A stretch of 64,000 nt of DNA from an uncultured Lachnospiraceae bacterium. GTDB lineage: Bacteria; Bacillota; Clostridia; Lachnospirales; Lachnospiraceae. Positions 34,064 through 43,769 of this stretch are shown here, in pieces. The stretch covers positions 1 to 64,000 of the forward strand of contig CATLGV010000017.1 in NCBI GenBank assembly GCA_949948735.1, in the 5' to 3' direction. Position 1 is the first letter of the stretch. Each line of letters starts with the position of its first letter. The translations under genes were made by a program, and so were the position numbers. The notes under the pieces are model-generated. The model was not told the DNA's origin, searched no databases, and saw only the letters and a program-made list of their open reading frames with translations.

Positions 34064-35140
34064 ATGAAAAATACAAAAAAACATACCATGCTCGATATGC
34101 AGGGGGCGCTTGACAGCCTCGACTCTTCCATTCACGTTCAGAACGGGGAAAGCGATTTCGGCCGCTTCTACCGCATGGACGTACCGTTTCAGCTCACGCT
34201 GGAATGCTGCAGCGGCGCCGGCGCCAAGGACTATGTAAATATTGTCACGCTGTCCTTTGACAAGGCGGTTTTGTATCAGGAGCCTTATGCCCTGAAAAAC
34301 TATTCGTATGCCCAAAATGCGCCGCATTTTCACGATTTTTTTGAATTTGTGATTGTTTTGGAGGGAAACATCGTTCAGAAAATCGAAGGAAAGGATTATC
34401 TCTACACGGCAGGCTCCTGCTGCCTTATCAACCGCAGCCTGCGCCATGCGGAGCATTATCCCGCCGCGGCAAAGGTGCTGTATATCGGCATTTCTCCCGG
34501 CTTTTTCACGAATCTGTTTGACGCCGCCAGGGGCTCCTTTTTCCCGGATGAAAAGGCCTTTTTTGACAGCGATGTCTACCGTTTTATTACTGCGGACTTA
34601 AACGAGCCCGGCAGAAGAGCTTATCTGGACTTTCTGCCCGCCTATCAGAATCACCGTCATGCGGCGCGGCTGCACGCGCTGGCCGAAGCCATGATACAGA
34701 CGCTGCTTTACCCGCGGTTTGGCGCATATTTCCGGCTCTGCGGGCTGTTTAGCTCCTTTTTGTCCGACATGTGCTCCCCGCAGTCCTATCACTGCACCAA
34801 TATCCGGCTGGATACCGGCAGCGACTTTCTGCTGTTTAGCCGCATTACACGCCTCCTTGAGGAAAGCGACGGCCGCATGACACGCGCGGAGCTGGAGCAG
34901 TTCCTGAATTACAGCGGCGATTATCTCAACCGCATCGTAAATAAATACGCCGACATGTGCCTTTACGACTACGGCATGAGCTTTTGCCTGAAAAAGGCCG
35001 CGCAGTGCCTGACGGAGACAGACGATTCCGTCAGCGCCATCGCCGCGCGGCTGAAATTTACCAACCGCACGCATTTTTACGCCCTGTTCAGGGAGAAATA
35101 CGGCGTTACGCCAAAGGAATACCGGAGGCTGCACACCTGA
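34064..35140 (+). CDS. AraC-family transcriptional regulator
   Basis: A 358-residue regulator. An N-terminal cupin-like sensing domain (about 60-145; HFHDFFEFVIVLEG, HAEHY) is joined to a C-terminal double helix-turn-helix (about 260-355; MTRAELEQFLNYSGDYLNRIVNK, then DSVSAIAARLKFTNRTHFYALFREKYGVTPKEYRR). The divergent galactanase operon (30457-33878) is its most likely target, with galactan-derived sugars as the inducer. It ends 6 bp from the convergent ABC exporter gene. Confidence 0.9.
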   Translation: MKNTKKHTMLDMQGALDSLDSSIHVQNGESDFGRFYRMDVPFQLTLECCSGAGAKDYVNIVTLSFDKAVLYQEPYALKNYSYAQNAPHFHDFFEFVIVLEGNIVQKIEGKDYLYTAGSCCLINRSLRHAEHYPAAAKVLYIGISPGFFTNLFDAARGSFFPDEKAFFDSDVYRFITADLNEPGRRAYLDFLPAYQNHRHAARLHALAEAMIQTLLYPRFGAYFRLCGLFSSFLSDMCSPQSYHCTNIRLDTGSDFLLFSRITRLLEESDGRMTRAELEQFLNYSGDYLNRIVNKYADMCLYDYGMSFCLKKAAQCLTETDDSVSAIAARLKFTNRTHFYALFREKYGVTPKEYRRLHT

Positions 35141-35146
35141 ATGCGC

Positions 35147-36907
35147 CTACCGCGCCGACAGCTCCGCCAGTCTCCTGTATGCGCCTCCCTGCGCCAGCAG
35201 CTCCGCATGCCGTCCACATTCGCATACCCTGCCGCCGTTTATAACATAGATTCTGTCCGCATGCTCAATCGTTGAAAGCCTGTGCGCTATCACCAGCGTC
35301 GTGCGGCCGCCCATAAGCGCCTCGATTCCCTTCTGAACCAGCTGCTCGCTCTCCGCATCCAAAGCGGAGGTCGCCTCATCCAGCAGCAGAATCGGCGCGT
35401 TCCTGATAAAGGCGCGCGCAATGGCAATCCGCTGCCGCTGCCCGCCCGACAGGCTTTCCCCGCGTTCACCGACAATCGTGTCATATCCATTGGGAAGCGC
35501 CATGATAAACGCATGGGCATACGCGCGCTTCGCGGCTTCCACAATCTCCTCGTCGCCTGCGTCCAGCCTGCCGTAGCGTATATTTTCCCTGATGCTTGCC
35601 GCAAAAAGATACGCATCCTGCGGAACATAGGCAATGCTTTCCCGCAGCTCCCTGAGCGTATAATCGGATAACGGCCTTCCAAGCACGCCGATAACGCCGC
35701 TGTTTAGCTGATAAAATCCCAGGATAAGCTTTACGATCGTACTTTTGCCGCCGCCGCTCTCCCCGACCAGCGCCGCCGTCTTCCCCCTTTCCACGACAAG
35801 ACTCACGCCGTCCAGTGTCTTGGACGCTCCGTCTGCCATAACATCATAAGAAAATTCGGCGCCGCTTATGACAATACCGCCGTCGTCCGCGGAAGAAAGC
35901 GCCTCCCCTTCCTTGTCCTGTGCCCGGTAACGCTCCGGGCTGACCGGCTCATCCAGAATCTCAAATACCCGGTCCGCAAGGACAAAGGAATCGATAAGAT
36001 TTCCCCATCCGCTGCCGATGTTGCTCAAAAAATACGATACCATGTCCTGCAGGCTGAGAATTGCCACCACCGTGCCGAACTCTACCATGCCCGCAAAGGA
36101 CATAAACACGCCGATCAGCAGAATCACAATATTGCATAAAAAGCCGAAGGTCCATTCCACTGCCTGCACATCCGCCATCCGCCGAAAGCGCCTCATGGTG
36201 CCGGCCGTCACATCCGCATTGACATCCGTATACTTCTCCGCCATGACCCGCGCTGCCGGAAACATCTTCACAATATCGATTCCTGCCAGTAGATCCGTCA
36301 GGCTCTCCGTGCATGCCGCAAGAAGCCTCTGTATCCGCACGGATATGCCGTGAAGCGGCTTTACAAGAAGCATATTCACCCGCACCGACACCAGACTCAG
36401 CCCCAGCACCATAAGGCCTATCCGCCAATCCAGCGCCAGAATCATCACGATTGCGGCCCCGCCGATAATCACCGGATTGATCACCTGCTGATGCCGGTTT
36501 GCGAGAGAGTTCTTGATATCTTCCACATTGAAGCACAGCTTCTGTATGGAATCTGCTGTGTGATGCCCTTCAAAATAAGACATCGGAAGGCGGAACAGAT
36601 GTGCCATCACCCGCACGCGCAGCCTTTGCATGATTCGGCGAATCTGATACATATATGCATAGATTATAGCGCATTTTACCATATTGGCCGCCAGCACCAC
36701 CGCCGCAATCCAAAGCGCCGCCTGAAATAACGCCCCGTCCGAGGCCGTCACCGCATTGATAATCTTCCGGTAAAACAATGCGTTCATCGCGCTTACGAAT
36801 ACCTCTGTACAGGGAATCATCAGCAGCAGGCACCAGTATGCGCCGGATTTTTCAAATAGCGACAGGTACTTTTTCAGACCTGCGGCCGTTATTTTATCGT
36901 TCCTCAT
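35147..36907 (-). CDS. ABC exporter half-transporter, permease plus ATPase (2)
   Basis: A 586-residue type I exporter subunit: six helices in about residues 20-310, then an ATPase with Walker A GESGGGKST, Q-loop YVPQDAYLFAASIRENIRYG, signature LSGGQRQR, Walker B ILLLDEATSALD and the switch His in AHRLST. All catalytic residues are present. Together with the gene upstream it should form a heterodimer. ATG 36907 has GGAGGGAAGG just before it. The exported substrate is unknown; the adjacent AraC regulator suggests an induced system. Confidence 0.9.
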   Translation of the reverse strand: MRNDKITAAGLKKYLSLFEKSGAYWCLLLMIPCTEVFVSAMNALFYRKIINAVTASDGALFQAALWIAAVVLAANMVKCAIIYAYMYQIRRIMQRLRVRVMAHLFRLPMSYFEGHHTADSIQKLCFNVEDIKNSLANRHQQVINPVIIGGAAIVMILALDWRIGLMVLGLSLVSVRVNMLLVKPLHGISVRIQRLLAACTESLTDLLAGIDIVKMFPAARVMAEKYTDVNADVTAGTMRRFRRMADVQAVEWTFGFLCNIVILLIGVFMSFAGMVEFGTVVAILSLQDMVSYFLSNIGSGWGNLIDSFVLADRVFEILDEPVSPERYRAQDKEGEALSSADDGGIVISGAEFSYDVMADGASKTLDGVSLVVERGKTAALVGESGGGKSTIVKLILGFYQLNSGVIGVLGRPLSDYTLRELRESIAYVPQDAYLFAASIRENIRYGRLDAGDEEIVEAAKRAYAHAFIMALPNGYDTIVGERGESLSGGQRQRIAIARAFIRNAPILLLDEATSALDAESEQLVQKGIEALMGGRTTLVIAHRLSTIEHADRIYVINGGRVCECGRHAELLAQGGAYRRLAELSAR

Positions 36908-36961
36908 CCTTCCCTCCGCCTTTCTGTCCTCACAGTTACCCAACCGTTTCGTTCCGCATAT

Positions 36962-38683
36962 TCATGCGGTGTAAAGCGCATACAGCTTCGGATATACCCT
37001 GCCGCGCGCCATGAGCTCCTCATGCGTCCCGATCTCCACGACCCTTCCCTGGTCCATGACCGCGATATAATCCGCGTTTCTAATTGTGGAGAGCCGGTGC
37101 GCCACCACAAGCGTCGTGCGCCCCCGGGCCAGCTCGTCAAGCGCCTTCTGCACCTGCGTTTCCGCCTGCGCGTCAAGCGCCGAGGTCGCCTCATCCAAAA
37201 GCAGAATCGGCGCGTCCTTTAAGATGGCGCGCGCAATGGAGATACGCTGTATCTGCCCGCCCGACAGGCGCGATCCGCGCTCCCCGGCCGGCGTATCATA
37301 CCCTTGGGGCAGCTCGTCTATAAATCCGGCGGCGTTTGCCGCCTCTGCTGCCCGCCGAATCGCAGCCGCGTCCGCTCCCGGTCTTCCCATGGCGATATTT
37401 TCGCCCACGGACGCCGGAAACAGATACGCATGCTGCGATACATAGGCAATCCGGGAACGCAGTGCTTCGAGATTCCATTCGTCAAGCGCAACCCCTTCCA
37501 CCAGAATGCGCCCTCCCTGCGGCCGGTAAAATCCGCACAGCAGGCGCAGCAGCGTGCTCTTTCCGCCGCCGCTTGCCCCTACCACTGCCATGACCTTTCC
37601 CCGCGGCACCTTAAAGCTGGCGCCGTCCAGTACGGGCGTCCCTTCCTCATAAGAAAACGACACGTTTTGAAATTCTATCGCGGGCGCGGCCTCCATACCG
37701 GAGCATACGCTTCCCGTCGGCTCTACCGGCGTGTTGAGTATCGCAAACACCCTCTCCGCCGCTGCCAGCGCCGCCTTACTGTTGAAAACCCGGTTCGCCA
37801 TATCGTTTATGACCTCCACCATCTTAGGCAGCAGAGAAAAGAACGCCACCAGGCCGCCGATTGTCAGTCTGCCCTGCATACAGAACCAGCCGCCCGTAAC
37901 CAGACAGAGTATCGAAGAAAGCGTCCCCGATAAAATCCAGAAGGCCCTCCCTTTATACTGGTTTCCGTCATTGCGAATCGCCATATCCGTCATTTCCCGT
38001 ACGCTTTGGCGGTAATCCGCCAGCAGCGTCTCCTCGAGGCAGCAGCTCTTGACCACCTCCATACCGCCCACCATGTCCACCGAAGCGCTGATAACATCCG
38101 CCGAATACTGCATATACGCTCTGGAGCCGGCCTTGAATTTCGTCGTCAGCGAAGCGCCAAACGGCAGGCACAGGACTGCCGGCGCGATACAAATCAGAAA
38201 CAACGGCGGATTCAGCTGCAGCAGATAGGCAAAATAAAAGAGCAGCAAAAACGGATTCCGAATCATCAGGATCAAATCATTCTGTACAAAATTGCTGACT
38301 CTGTTCGCATCGTCCGTCAGCCTCGAGAGAATTTCCCCCGAATGGTTTTTCGCAATATATTCCGAGGTCATCCTCGTAATGCGGAGCACCGCGTCGTCCT
38401 TGACCTCCTGGAGCAGCTTTGTCGCCGCGCTGCCCGAAGCATAGCGCGCTGCCCACGCCGAAGCCGCGCCGGCCGCCAGTATGCCGGCACACATCCAAAT
38501 AACCGAGCCGGTTCCCGTCAGCGTTCCCGCCGACAGGCCGTCAACGACACGCTTTAAAAGCTCGGAGCCGGCCACCCCGCAGCCTGCGCAGAGCGCCCCC
38601 GCCAGCAGGGCGAGAAGTATGAACCTGCTGTGTCTGCCCGCGTATTTGAGAAGCTGCATCAATACTTCCCGATCTGTTTTCAT
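36962..38683 (-). CDS. ABC exporter half-transporter, permease plus ATPase (1)
   Basis: A 573-residue partner subunit: membrane domain (about 15-300), ATPase with Walker A GASGGGKST, YVSQHAYLFPASVGENIAMG, signature LSGGQIQR, Walker B ILLLDEATSALD and AHRLST. It starts 15 bp after the AraC stop and ends 55 bp before its partner. An alternative ATG at 38695 has weaker support. Confidence 0.9.
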   Translation of the reverse strand: MKTDREVLMQLLKYAGRHSRFILLALLAGALCAGCGVAGSELLKRVVDGLSAGTLTGTGSVIWMCAGILAAGAASAWAARYASGSAATKLLQEVKDDAVLRITRMTSEYIAKNHSGEILSRLTDDANRVSNFVQNDLILMIRNPFLLLFYFAYLLQLNPPLFLICIAPAVLCLPFGASLTTKFKAGSRAYMQYSADVISASVDMVGGMEVVKSCCLEETLLADYRQSVREMTDMAIRNDGNQYKGRAFWILSGTLSSILCLVTGGWFCMQGRLTIGGLVAFFSLLPKMVEVINDMANRVFNSKAALAAAERVFAILNTPVEPTGSVCSGMEAAPAIEFQNVSFSYEEGTPVLDGASFKVPRGKVMAVVGASGGGKSTLLRLLCGFYRPQGGRILVEGVALDEWNLEALRSRIAYVSQHAYLFPASVGENIAMGRPGADAAAIRRAAEAANAAGFIDELPQGYDTPAGERGSRLSGGQIQRISIARAILKDAPILLLDEATSALDAQAETQVQKALDELARGRTTLVVAHRLSTIRNADYIAVMDQGRVVEIGTHEELMARGRVYPKLYALYTA

Positions 38684-38698
38684 AAAAACCCCCATTTT

Positions 38699-39556
38699 CT
38701 AATATGCTTTGTATGCCTTCCTGAATTGCAGCGGTGATATGCCGGTAACCCGTTTAAAGCAGTCGCTGAAATATGTATTGCCGGAAAATCCGGATTTTTC
38801 CGCGATTTCCGCCACGCTTGCATCCGAATCCGCCAAAAGCTTTTGCGCATACAATATCTTTTCGTTCAGCACAAATACGGAATACGGCGTATGCAGGCGG
38901 TTGATGAACAGCTTCGACACATACGACGTCGAAATATGCATGTGCTCCGCGGTTTCCTTAAGAGAAGGGCTGTGGGCGAGGTTTTCCTTCACATACGCAA
39001 TCGCCTCGTCCAGCTTATCCCGCTTCTCCTGCTTCTGCTCTTTTCCGGCCGCAGCCGCTTTTTTCACCGTCCGACGCCTGCCCACGCACAATACAATCAG
39101 CTTGTTTAAAAGGCCCTTCAGGACAATTTCAGAATACTGGTCGTATGTATTCCACTCCTCTTCCATCTCATTCAAAATCCGCAGCACCTCCTTCTGCTCG
39201 CTCTTTATCAGGTGGATGGTCAGCTTCTGTCCGGTAAGCAGCTCGTCAAAGCTCTTCGCGTTCATTGCCGCAAGCAAATCCGAGAGCATGGCCTCCGTAA
39301 ACTTCAAAAGGATTTCCTCACGCGGCGCGTCGGACAGATAAGAGGACCGGAAATACCTGTTTTTGGGTATCAGGGAAATATCGCCCGCCTGGGTGACAAA
39401 CGCGCCCTCCGCGGCGTAACAGACGTTCTCCCCGCTGATGATATAGGAAAGCCCGTAAAAATCTGTGTATGCCTCCGCGGCGGTCATCTCAAACCGCGGC
39501 GGCCGGTGCAGACGGCTGTAATGAAAATGGTAGCCTGCTTTTAACGGCAGCGGCAT
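38699..39556 (-). CDS. AraC-family regulator of the ABC exporter operon
   Basis: A 285-residue protein with an N-terminal cupin-type domain (about 1-95) and a C-terminal double helix-turn-helix (about 185-283; SLKETAEHMHISTSYVSKLF, then SVAEIAEKSGFSGNTYFSDCFKRVTGISPLQFRK). It is the first gene of the exporter operon and lies 39 bp downstream of the HTH-PurM gene. GAAAGGAGG precedes the ATG. Confidence 0.9.
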   Translation of the reverse strand: MPLPLKAGYHFHYSRLHRPPRFEMTAAEAYTDFYGLSYIISGENVCYAAEGAFVTQAGDISLIPKNRYFRSSYLSDAPREEILLKFTEAMLSDLLAAMNAKSFDELLTGQKLTIHLIKSEQKEVLRILNEMEEEWNTYDQYSEIVLKGLLNKLIVLCVGRRRTVKKAAAAGKEQKQEKRDKLDEAIAYVKENLAHSPSLKETAEHMHISTSYVSKLFINRLHTPYSVFVLNEKILYAQKLLADSDASVAEIAEKSGFSGNTYFSDCFKRVTGISPLQFRKAYKAY

Positions 39557-39595
39557 CTCTCATTCCTCCTTTCAACACAGGCAGCCTGCGCGGCC

Positions 39596-40861
39596 TCAGC
39601 TTTCCCATGCTATTCTGCCCGTACTCCAGATCTTTTCCCCTTTATGCCCTTCGTCCGATACCACCCGGCCGATGCACCGGCACGCTGAAAACTGTCCGAT
39701 GATTTCCATCGCTTCCTCCCGGTATTTTTCCGGTACGATGGCAACCATACCGATTCCCATATGAAAGTGACGCGCAAAGACATTCTCTCCGATCATATCC
39801 TGCGCAAACAGAAACCGGTACAGCGGCAGAACCGGCACCGCGGATAAATCAATGCATACGCCCAGTCCCTCCGGTACGCATTTCCAGCATCCCCTTCTCA
39901 GCAGGGAATTGTTGATGCGGAAAGCCCTACGCAGGTATCCCTTATCCTGCAGCGCCATGATTTCTCTTGTAAACGCCGCATTTGGCCGCATCAGCTCATC
40001 CAGGAAAAAGCGCTCTTCGTCAATTTGGGCATGGTATAATCCGGGATTTTTATCCAGCATAACCTTTACAAACGGATAGCTGGTTCCCTCTATACCATCC
40101 GTCTGCATGCCAATCAGGACGTCCCCCGCTTCTATATGGCTTCCTGTCAGCACCTTTTCCTGCTCCTGCACACCAATCACCGTGGCGCTCACCGCGTACT
40201 CCTGCGAGGTAAAATTGACCGGCTGGGCAGCAATCTCCATTCCCGCAAATGAAACGCCGTTTTTGTCACAGACTTCCCGAAATGTCTGCGCCATCCGGTA
40301 AAGCTGCTCCGAATCATAGTTTCCGCACAGGACCATTGCCTTTAAAATGACCGGCTTCATCCCGTACTGCAGCAGGAAGTTCATCGCGCTGCCCGCCACA
40401 TCCGCACAGATTTCGCGATTGTACCGATACTCCTTTGCCAGCTTTTCCTTGGACCCCGGGACACAGACAATATTGGAATACACCGGCTTCTCCATCTGCG
40501 CGGTATCCATCCGGAACAGGCAGGCGTCCGCGTAATCCGCAGACAGAATACACGCATCCTTTGAGACAAGCTTTGCGATATCCTTCTTCAGCGCATACAG
40601 CCTTTGCGTGTCCAGTCCGGAATCCTCGTAGAATATGCGCCTGTTCTTCCACTCGTCCTCATCCAGCAGCACATCCACCGTCACATTCAGCAGCAGGGAG
40701 ATTTCATGCAGCATCTCAACCGTGGGCAGGCTCTTTCCCTGCTCCCACTTCGAGACTGCCTGATAGGAAATATGCAGAAAATCGGCAAGCTCCTTCTGTG
40801 TAATCCCCTTTTCTTTCCTGAAAAACGCAATTTTTTTTCCGACAGCTTCTTTATCTAACAT
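39596..40861 (-). CDS. XRE-type HTH fused to a PurM/AIR-synthase-like domain
   Basis: A 421-residue fusion. Residues about 6-60 are an XRE helix-turn-helix (IAFFRKEKGITQKELADFLHI, SYQAVSKWEQGKSLPTVE). Residues about 85-420 resemble the PurM/AIR-synthase fold, with ADYADACLF, GSHIEAGDVLIGMQTDGIEGTSYPFVKVML and the C-terminal HMGIGMVAIVPEKYREEA typical of PurM. In PurM the substrate is formylglycinamidine ribonucleotide; here the fold may be a ligand sensor. GGAGG sits 4 bp before ATG 40861. The upstream promoter (40918-40947) serves it, and no purine gene is nearby. Confidence 0.75.
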   Translation of the reverse strand: MLDKEAVGKKIAFFRKEKGITQKELADFLHISYQAVSKWEQGKSLPTVEMLHEISLLLNVTVDVLLDEDEWKNRRIFYEDSGLDTQRLYALKKDIAKLVSKDACILSADYADACLFRMDTAQMEKPVYSNIVCVPGSKEKLAKEYRYNREICADVAGSAMNFLLQYGMKPVILKAMVLCGNYDSEQLYRMAQTFREVCDKNGVSFAGMEIAAQPVNFTSQEYAVSATVIGVQEQEKVLTGSHIEAGDVLIGMQTDGIEGTSYPFVKVMLDKNPGLYHAQIDEERFFLDELMRPNAAFTREIMALQDKGYLRRAFRINNSLLRRGCWKCVPEGLGVCIDLSAVPVLPLYRFLFAQDMIGENVFARHFHMGIGMVAIVPEKYREEAMEIIGQFSACRCIGRVVSDEGHKGEKIWSTGRIAWES

Positions 40862-40917
40862 CCGTCCTCCAACCTTTCCGATTTCAAAGAAACAGCTTCT
40901 GTTTTCCTTACATCCCA

Positions 40918-40947
40918 ACTATAGCATATCCATCCGCAGCGTAACAA
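40918..40947 (-). promoter_or_regulatory. Promoter of the HTH-PurM gene
   Basis: TTGTTA (40942-40947), 18-bp spacer and TG-C-TATAGT (40918-40923, extended -10) lie 57 bp upstream of ATG 40861. Confidence 0.65.
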
Positions 40948-41012
40948 TAACCCCTTTCGCGAGCCGCAGCTTACGGAATCAACCTGCGGTTGCACGGGTA
41001 TCAAAAGCAACG

Positions 41013-41041
41013 AAAAAAAGACACCTCCGCCCGGAAGTGTC
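41013..41041 (-). terminator. Terminator of the aspartate-pathway operon
   Basis: A stem GACACTTCC/GGAGGTGTC (about 9 bp) followed by seven T residues on the minus strand begins 19 bp after the aspartokinase stop. Confidence 0.88.
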
Positions 41042-41059
41042 CTTTGCCGCTGCTCCTGT

Positions 41060-42379
41060 TTACAGCCTCGTCTCCACAAAAATATCATAGATTGCCTTGA
41101 TCGCAACCTCAAAATCCTCATTCTCCACGCCGATAATGATATTCAGCTCGCTCGAGCCCTGGTCAATCATCCGGACGTTCACGTTTGCGTGGGCAAGCGC
41201 CGAGAAGATCCGTCCCGCGGTACCCCGCTGCGCCCTCATGCCGCGTCCCACAACCGCTATCAGCGCCAAATCGGACTGAATATCGATGCTGTCCGGATTC
41301 ACCGCCTTATTGATACCTGAGAGAATATTTTGCTCCTTATTCTCAAACTCGGACTGATGCACCATCACGCTGAGCGTATCGATTCCCGACGGTATATGCT
41401 CAAAGGAGATGCCGTATTCCTCAAATACCTGCAGCACCTTTCTGCCAAAGCCGACCTCAGAGTTCATCATATCCTTCTCGATTGTGACGGAGGCAAAGCC
41501 CTTCTTTCCGGCAATACCTGTAATCACATATTTGGACTTCTGAATCGTATGCCCTACAATCCAGGTGCCCTCGTCCTCCGGCGCGTTCGTGTTCTTGATA
41601 TTGACAGGTATCCCCGCCTTGCGCACCGGAAAAATCGCGTCCTCGTGGAGCACGGTCGCGCCCATATAGGAAAGCTCGCGCAGCTCCGCATAGGTCAGCA
41701 TTTCAATACCCTGCGGATCCTTGATAATACGCGGGTCGGCAATCAAAAAGCCCGAGACATCCGTCCAGTTCTCATAGACGTCCGCCTGCACCGCCTTGGC
41801 GATAATCGATCCGGTAATATCCGAGCCGCCCCGGGAGAACGTCTTCACCCTGCCGTCGCCCATCGCGCCGTAAAAGCCCGGGATTACCGCGCGCTCCACG
41901 CCCTCAAGCCGCTTGGAGAGCAGGATATTGGTCAGCTCGGCGTCAAATACGCCCGCCTCGTTAAAACGAATCGCCTCCGCGGGATCGATAAACTCATAGC
42001 CCAGATAATTTGCCATAATAATACCGTTTAAATACTCCCCGCGGCTTGCCGCGTAATCGCTGCCGGCCTTTCTCTTAAAATTATCGATAATCCTGTCAAA
42101 TTCTCCCGTAAGATCCAGATCAAGTCCCAAGCCGTCGATGATTTCCTGATACCGCTTCTCAATCGCCGTCATCTCGGCCATAAAGTTGTGATCCTTTTCC
42201 GCCTGCGCATAGCACGCATACAGCATATCCGTCACCTTGGTGTCCTTGTCAAACCGCTTTCCCGGCGCGGAGGGCACCACATACCGCCTGCCCTCGTCCG
42301 CGTGGATAATGTTCCCGACCTTCTCAAACTGCTCCGCACTGGCAAGGGAGCTGCCGCCAAATTTTACTACCTTTTTCAT
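41060..42379 (-). CDS. Aspartokinase
   Basis: A 439-residue aspartate kinase, catalysing the first step toward lysine, threonine and methionine. Its catalytic domain starts KKVVKFGGSSLASAEQF and includes FSRGGSDITGSI and NWTDVSGFLIADPRI. Two C-terminal ACT domains (about 290-435; KGFASVTIEKDMMNS..., RGMRAQRGTAGRIFSALA) give feedback control. ATG 42379 gives the conserved MKKVVKFGG start; ATG 42391 is a possible alternative, and the frame extends to 42469 without a ribosome site. It is the last gene of the operon. Confidence 0.92.
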   Translation of the reverse strand: MKKVVKFGGSSLASAEQFEKVGNIIHADEGRRYVVPSAPGKRFDKDTKVTDMLYACYAQAEKDHNFMAEMTAIEKRYQEIIDGLGLDLDLTGEFDRIIDNFKRKAGSDYAASRGEYLNGIIMANYLGYEFIDPAEAIRFNEAGVFDAELTNILLSKRLEGVERAVIPGFYGAMGDGRVKTFSRGGSDITGSIIAKAVQADVYENWTDVSGFLIADPRIIKDPQGIEMLTYAELRELSYMGATVLHEDAIFPVRKAGIPVNIKNTNAPEDEGTWIVGHTIQKSKYVITGIAGKKGFASVTIEKDMMNSEVGFGRKVLQVFEEYGISFEHIPSGIDTLSVMVHQSEFENKEQNILSGINKAVNPDSIDIQSDLALIAVVGRGMRAQRGTAGRIFSALAHANVNVRMIDQGSSELNIIIGVENEDFEVAIKAIYDIFVETRL

Positions 42380-42481
42380 ATTGATAACCATGCCCCTTTC
42401 ATAGCCTGCAGGTTTTATGTGAATTTGTTCACAGTGCCGCAAAGCACAAGCTTCCCCATCAGGCCACAAGCTCTCTATAAT

Positions 42482-43684
42482 TTAGTCTACTCGAATCATC
42501 CCGATGATGTTCTCAAGCTTTGCCGCTTTTTCTCTGTATTCCGCCTCTGTCATCTCAGACGTAATAAAGCCGCGCTCACCCACAACCACGTCGTCAATCA
42601 GCTCCACATCGCCAAAGACGTCGCGAATGCGCGCCTCGTCCGCGCCTGCAGCGCGCACAAAGAACTTCCTCACCGCGCCGTCAATCGGAGAGATCTCCAG
42701 CTTCTCGCTGTCCCATTTAATCGCGAGGTTCTTGCCCAGATGCCGCGCGCAGTCCAGTACGTCTGCCACGACCGCGCTCGCCGTCGCAAGCTTTCCCGCG
42801 CCCTTTCCGTAATACATCGTATCGCCGCCCATATTGCAGTTGACGAGGATGGCGTTGTACACGCCGTTTACCGCGTAGAGCGGGTTCTCCGGATATACCA
42901 GAAACGGCGCGACAATTGCGTAATATTTGTCTTTCTTTTTCATGCTCCTGGCGAACAGCTTAATGGTCGCGCCAAGCCGCTTTGCGTAAGCAAAATCCTG
43001 ATCCGTAATCGCCGTGATTCCCTCTGTCGTAATGTCCGAGAAATCCACGTTCTTTCCGTAGGCAAGAGACGTCAGAATCGCGATTTTCCTGCCGGCGTCA
43101 TGTCCGAGGATATCCGCATCCGGGTTTTTCTCCGCATAGCCCTTTTCCTGCGCCCGCTTCAGCACATCGTCAAACGCCAGCCCTTCGTTCTCCATCTTGG
43201 TCAGGATATAATTGGTCGTGCCGTTGAGAATGCCTGTGATGGACTGTACCTCCTCCTGCGCCAGCGAAGTGCGAAGCGGCCGGATAATCGGAATGCCGCC
43301 GCCGACGCTCGCCTCAAACAGATAGCTGCAGTTATGCGCCTTCGCAATCTGCAGCAGCTCGGGGCCGAACTTCTCCACGACCGCCTTGTTGGAGGTGCAT
43401 ACGCTCTTGCCCCGCTCCAGCGCCTGTCTGGTAAAATCATATGCCGGGTGCTCCCCGCCCATCGTCTCGCAGACGATGGCAACCTCCGGGTCGTCCAGAA
43501 TAATGTTGATGTCGTGCACCAGAACATCCCTGACAGGGTCCTCGTCAAATTCCCGCAGGTCCAGCACATATTTTACCTGTATCTCGTCCTCTATCTTATT
43601 TTGAATGACCGCGCTGTTCCTTCTGAGCACCTCAAATACGCCGCTCCCAACCGTGCCATATCCAAAAATCGCTACCTTCACCAT
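42482..43684 (-). CDS. hom: Homoserine dehydrogenase
   Basis: A 400-residue NAD(P)-dependent enzyme making homoserine from aspartate semialdehyde. It has the Rossmann motif GYGTVGSG (about 8-15), MGGEHPAYDF, TSNKAVVE, the family block GILNGTTNYIL and EKNPDADILGHDAGRKIAIL, and a C-terminal ACT-like domain (about 325-400). ATG 43684 fits the family start MVKVAIFGYG; AGGAGG lies 11 bp upstream. It lies 85 bp after the ACT gene and 102 bp before aspartokinase; no lysine riboswitch is seen between. Confidence 0.93.
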   Translation of the reverse strand: MVKVAIFGYGTVGSGVFEVLRRNSAVIQNKIEDEIQVKYVLDLREFDEDPVRDVLVHDINIILDDPEVAIVCETMGGEHPAYDFTRQALERGKSVCTSNKAVVEKFGPELLQIAKAHNCSYLFEASVGGGIPIIRPLRTSLAQEEVQSITGILNGTTNYILTKMENEGLAFDDVLKRAQEKGYAEKNPDADILGHDAGRKIAILTSLAYGKNVDFSDITTEGITAITDQDFAYAKRLGATIKLFARSMKKKDKYYAIVAPFLVYPENPLYAVNGVYNAILVNCNMGGDTMYYGKGAGKLATASAVVADVLDCARHLGKNLAIKWDSEKLEISPIDGAVRKFFVRAAGADEARIRDVFGDVELIDDVVVGERGFITSEMTEAEYREKAAKLENIIGMIRVD

Positions 43685-43769
43685 CTTCCTGATGTCCTCC
43701 TCATTCTTCTTTATCATCATAGCCGCGCCGTCCATCCGCCGTCCGCAGCAAGCCGCTTTGTCCGGGCGC

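Noticed and set aside
42380..42481. Lysine riboswitch before the aspartokinase gene
   Set aside because: Only 102 bp are available, and no conserved lysine-box core is seen; a small GTGAA/TTCAC palindrome is insufficient.
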